A stretch of DNA of 5,526 nucleotides from assembly GCA_023428365.1 (NCBI GenBank), contig JAEYYQ010000231.1, forward strand, positions 1 through 5,526, read 5' to 3'. The stretch comes from Pseudomonadota bacterium (lineage in GTDB: Bacteria > Pseudomonadota > Alphaproteobacteria > Rhizobiales > Hyphomicrobiaceae). The position numbers and the translations under genes are program-made. Shown here in pieces: positions 5,432 through 5,526 of this stretch. Each line of letters begins with the position of its first letter. The first letter of the stretch is position 1. The notes beneath the pieces were generated by a model. That model was given only the letters and a program-made list of their open reading frames with translations, was not told the DNA's origin and searched no databases.

Positions 5432-5526
5432 CAGACCTCCAACGCGCTTTTGCGCCCGAAAAGACCGCGCACGCGAATTCCAACGACCGCGATAAACAGT
5501 AGGTAGATCGACATCAAAGACCACGC
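5431..5526 (-). CDS. livH: Branched-chain amino acid-type ABC transporter, permease LivH (C-terminal end)
   Basis: Reading inward from the right window edge, in the frame that starts at base 5526, 31 residues precede a TGA at 5431-5433. They comprise a hydrophobic stretch (SLMSIYLLFIAVVGIRV, residues 3-19) followed by RGLFGRK and SALEV. The last transmembrane helix of LivH followed by a basic RP-x-GLFG tail is the standard ending of this permease, and livH normally precedes livM. The stop shares its A with the livM start (TGATG). The rest of the gene, and probably the operon promoter, are beyond the window. Confidence 0.88.
   Translation of the reverse strand, partial: AWSLMSIYLLFIAVVGIRVRGLFGRKSALEV
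5435..5440 (-). promoter_or_regulatory. Ribosome binding site deciding the livM start
   Basis: GGAGGT lies inside the last codons of livH; its GGAGG core ends four bases before the ATG at 5431. The site supports the short livM start over the in-frame ATG at 5524, which would need translation of out-of-frame livH sequence. Confidence 0.7.

Overview
The window looks like a piece of a proteobacterial chromosome, most likely alphaproteobacterial (Hyphomicrobiales, Bradyrhizobium-like). This rests on the GC-rich coding style (high fifties percent by eye), a branched-chain-amino-acid-type (HAAT/Liv) transporter with catabolic dehydrogenases, and a fragment of a HisKA_2-type sensor kinase. The assignment is inference; no rRNA or other phylogenetic marker is present.

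Layout. Nearly the whole window is one tightly packed minus-strand operon, read from right to left. In transcription order it holds the 3' end of livH (permease, 5431-5526), livM (permease, 4406-5431), livG (ATPase, 3663-4409), livF (ATPase, 2968-3663), a third and unusual ABC-type ATPase (2333-2965), a Gfo/Idh/MocA oxidoreductase (1312-2316) and a short-chain dehydrogenase/reductase (488-1315). Junctions are TGATG, ATGATG, TGATG, a 2-nt gap, a 16-nt gap and ATGA, so translation is probably coupled. The operon promoter and any periplasmic binding-protein gene lie outside the window. Directly downstream of the SDR stop is a short remnant of a histidine kinase (257-484). It keeps the phospho-acceptor H-box but has no ATPase domain. 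From the left edge to 219 on the plus strand is the C-terminal end of a probable alkyl sulfatase, converging on the operon.

How the genes may work together. LivH/LivM form the membrane channel and LivG/LivF the ATPase pair of a high-affinity importer. The two NAD(P)-dependent oxidoreductases are translated from the same message and would act on the imported compound or its first products. Gfo/Idh/MocA enzymes and SDRs of this kind usually act on sugars, polyols, sugar acids or other hydroxyl/ketone compounds, so the transported solute may well not be a branched-chain amino acid; its identity cannot be read from the sequence.

The most unusual gene is the third ATPase. It has a good Walker A, Q-loop, Walker B with catalytic Glu and switch His, but lacks the ABC signature (LSGGQ) and most of the helical subdomain. 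No RNA genes, CRISPR arrays, insertion sequences, att sites or convincing terminators were seen.
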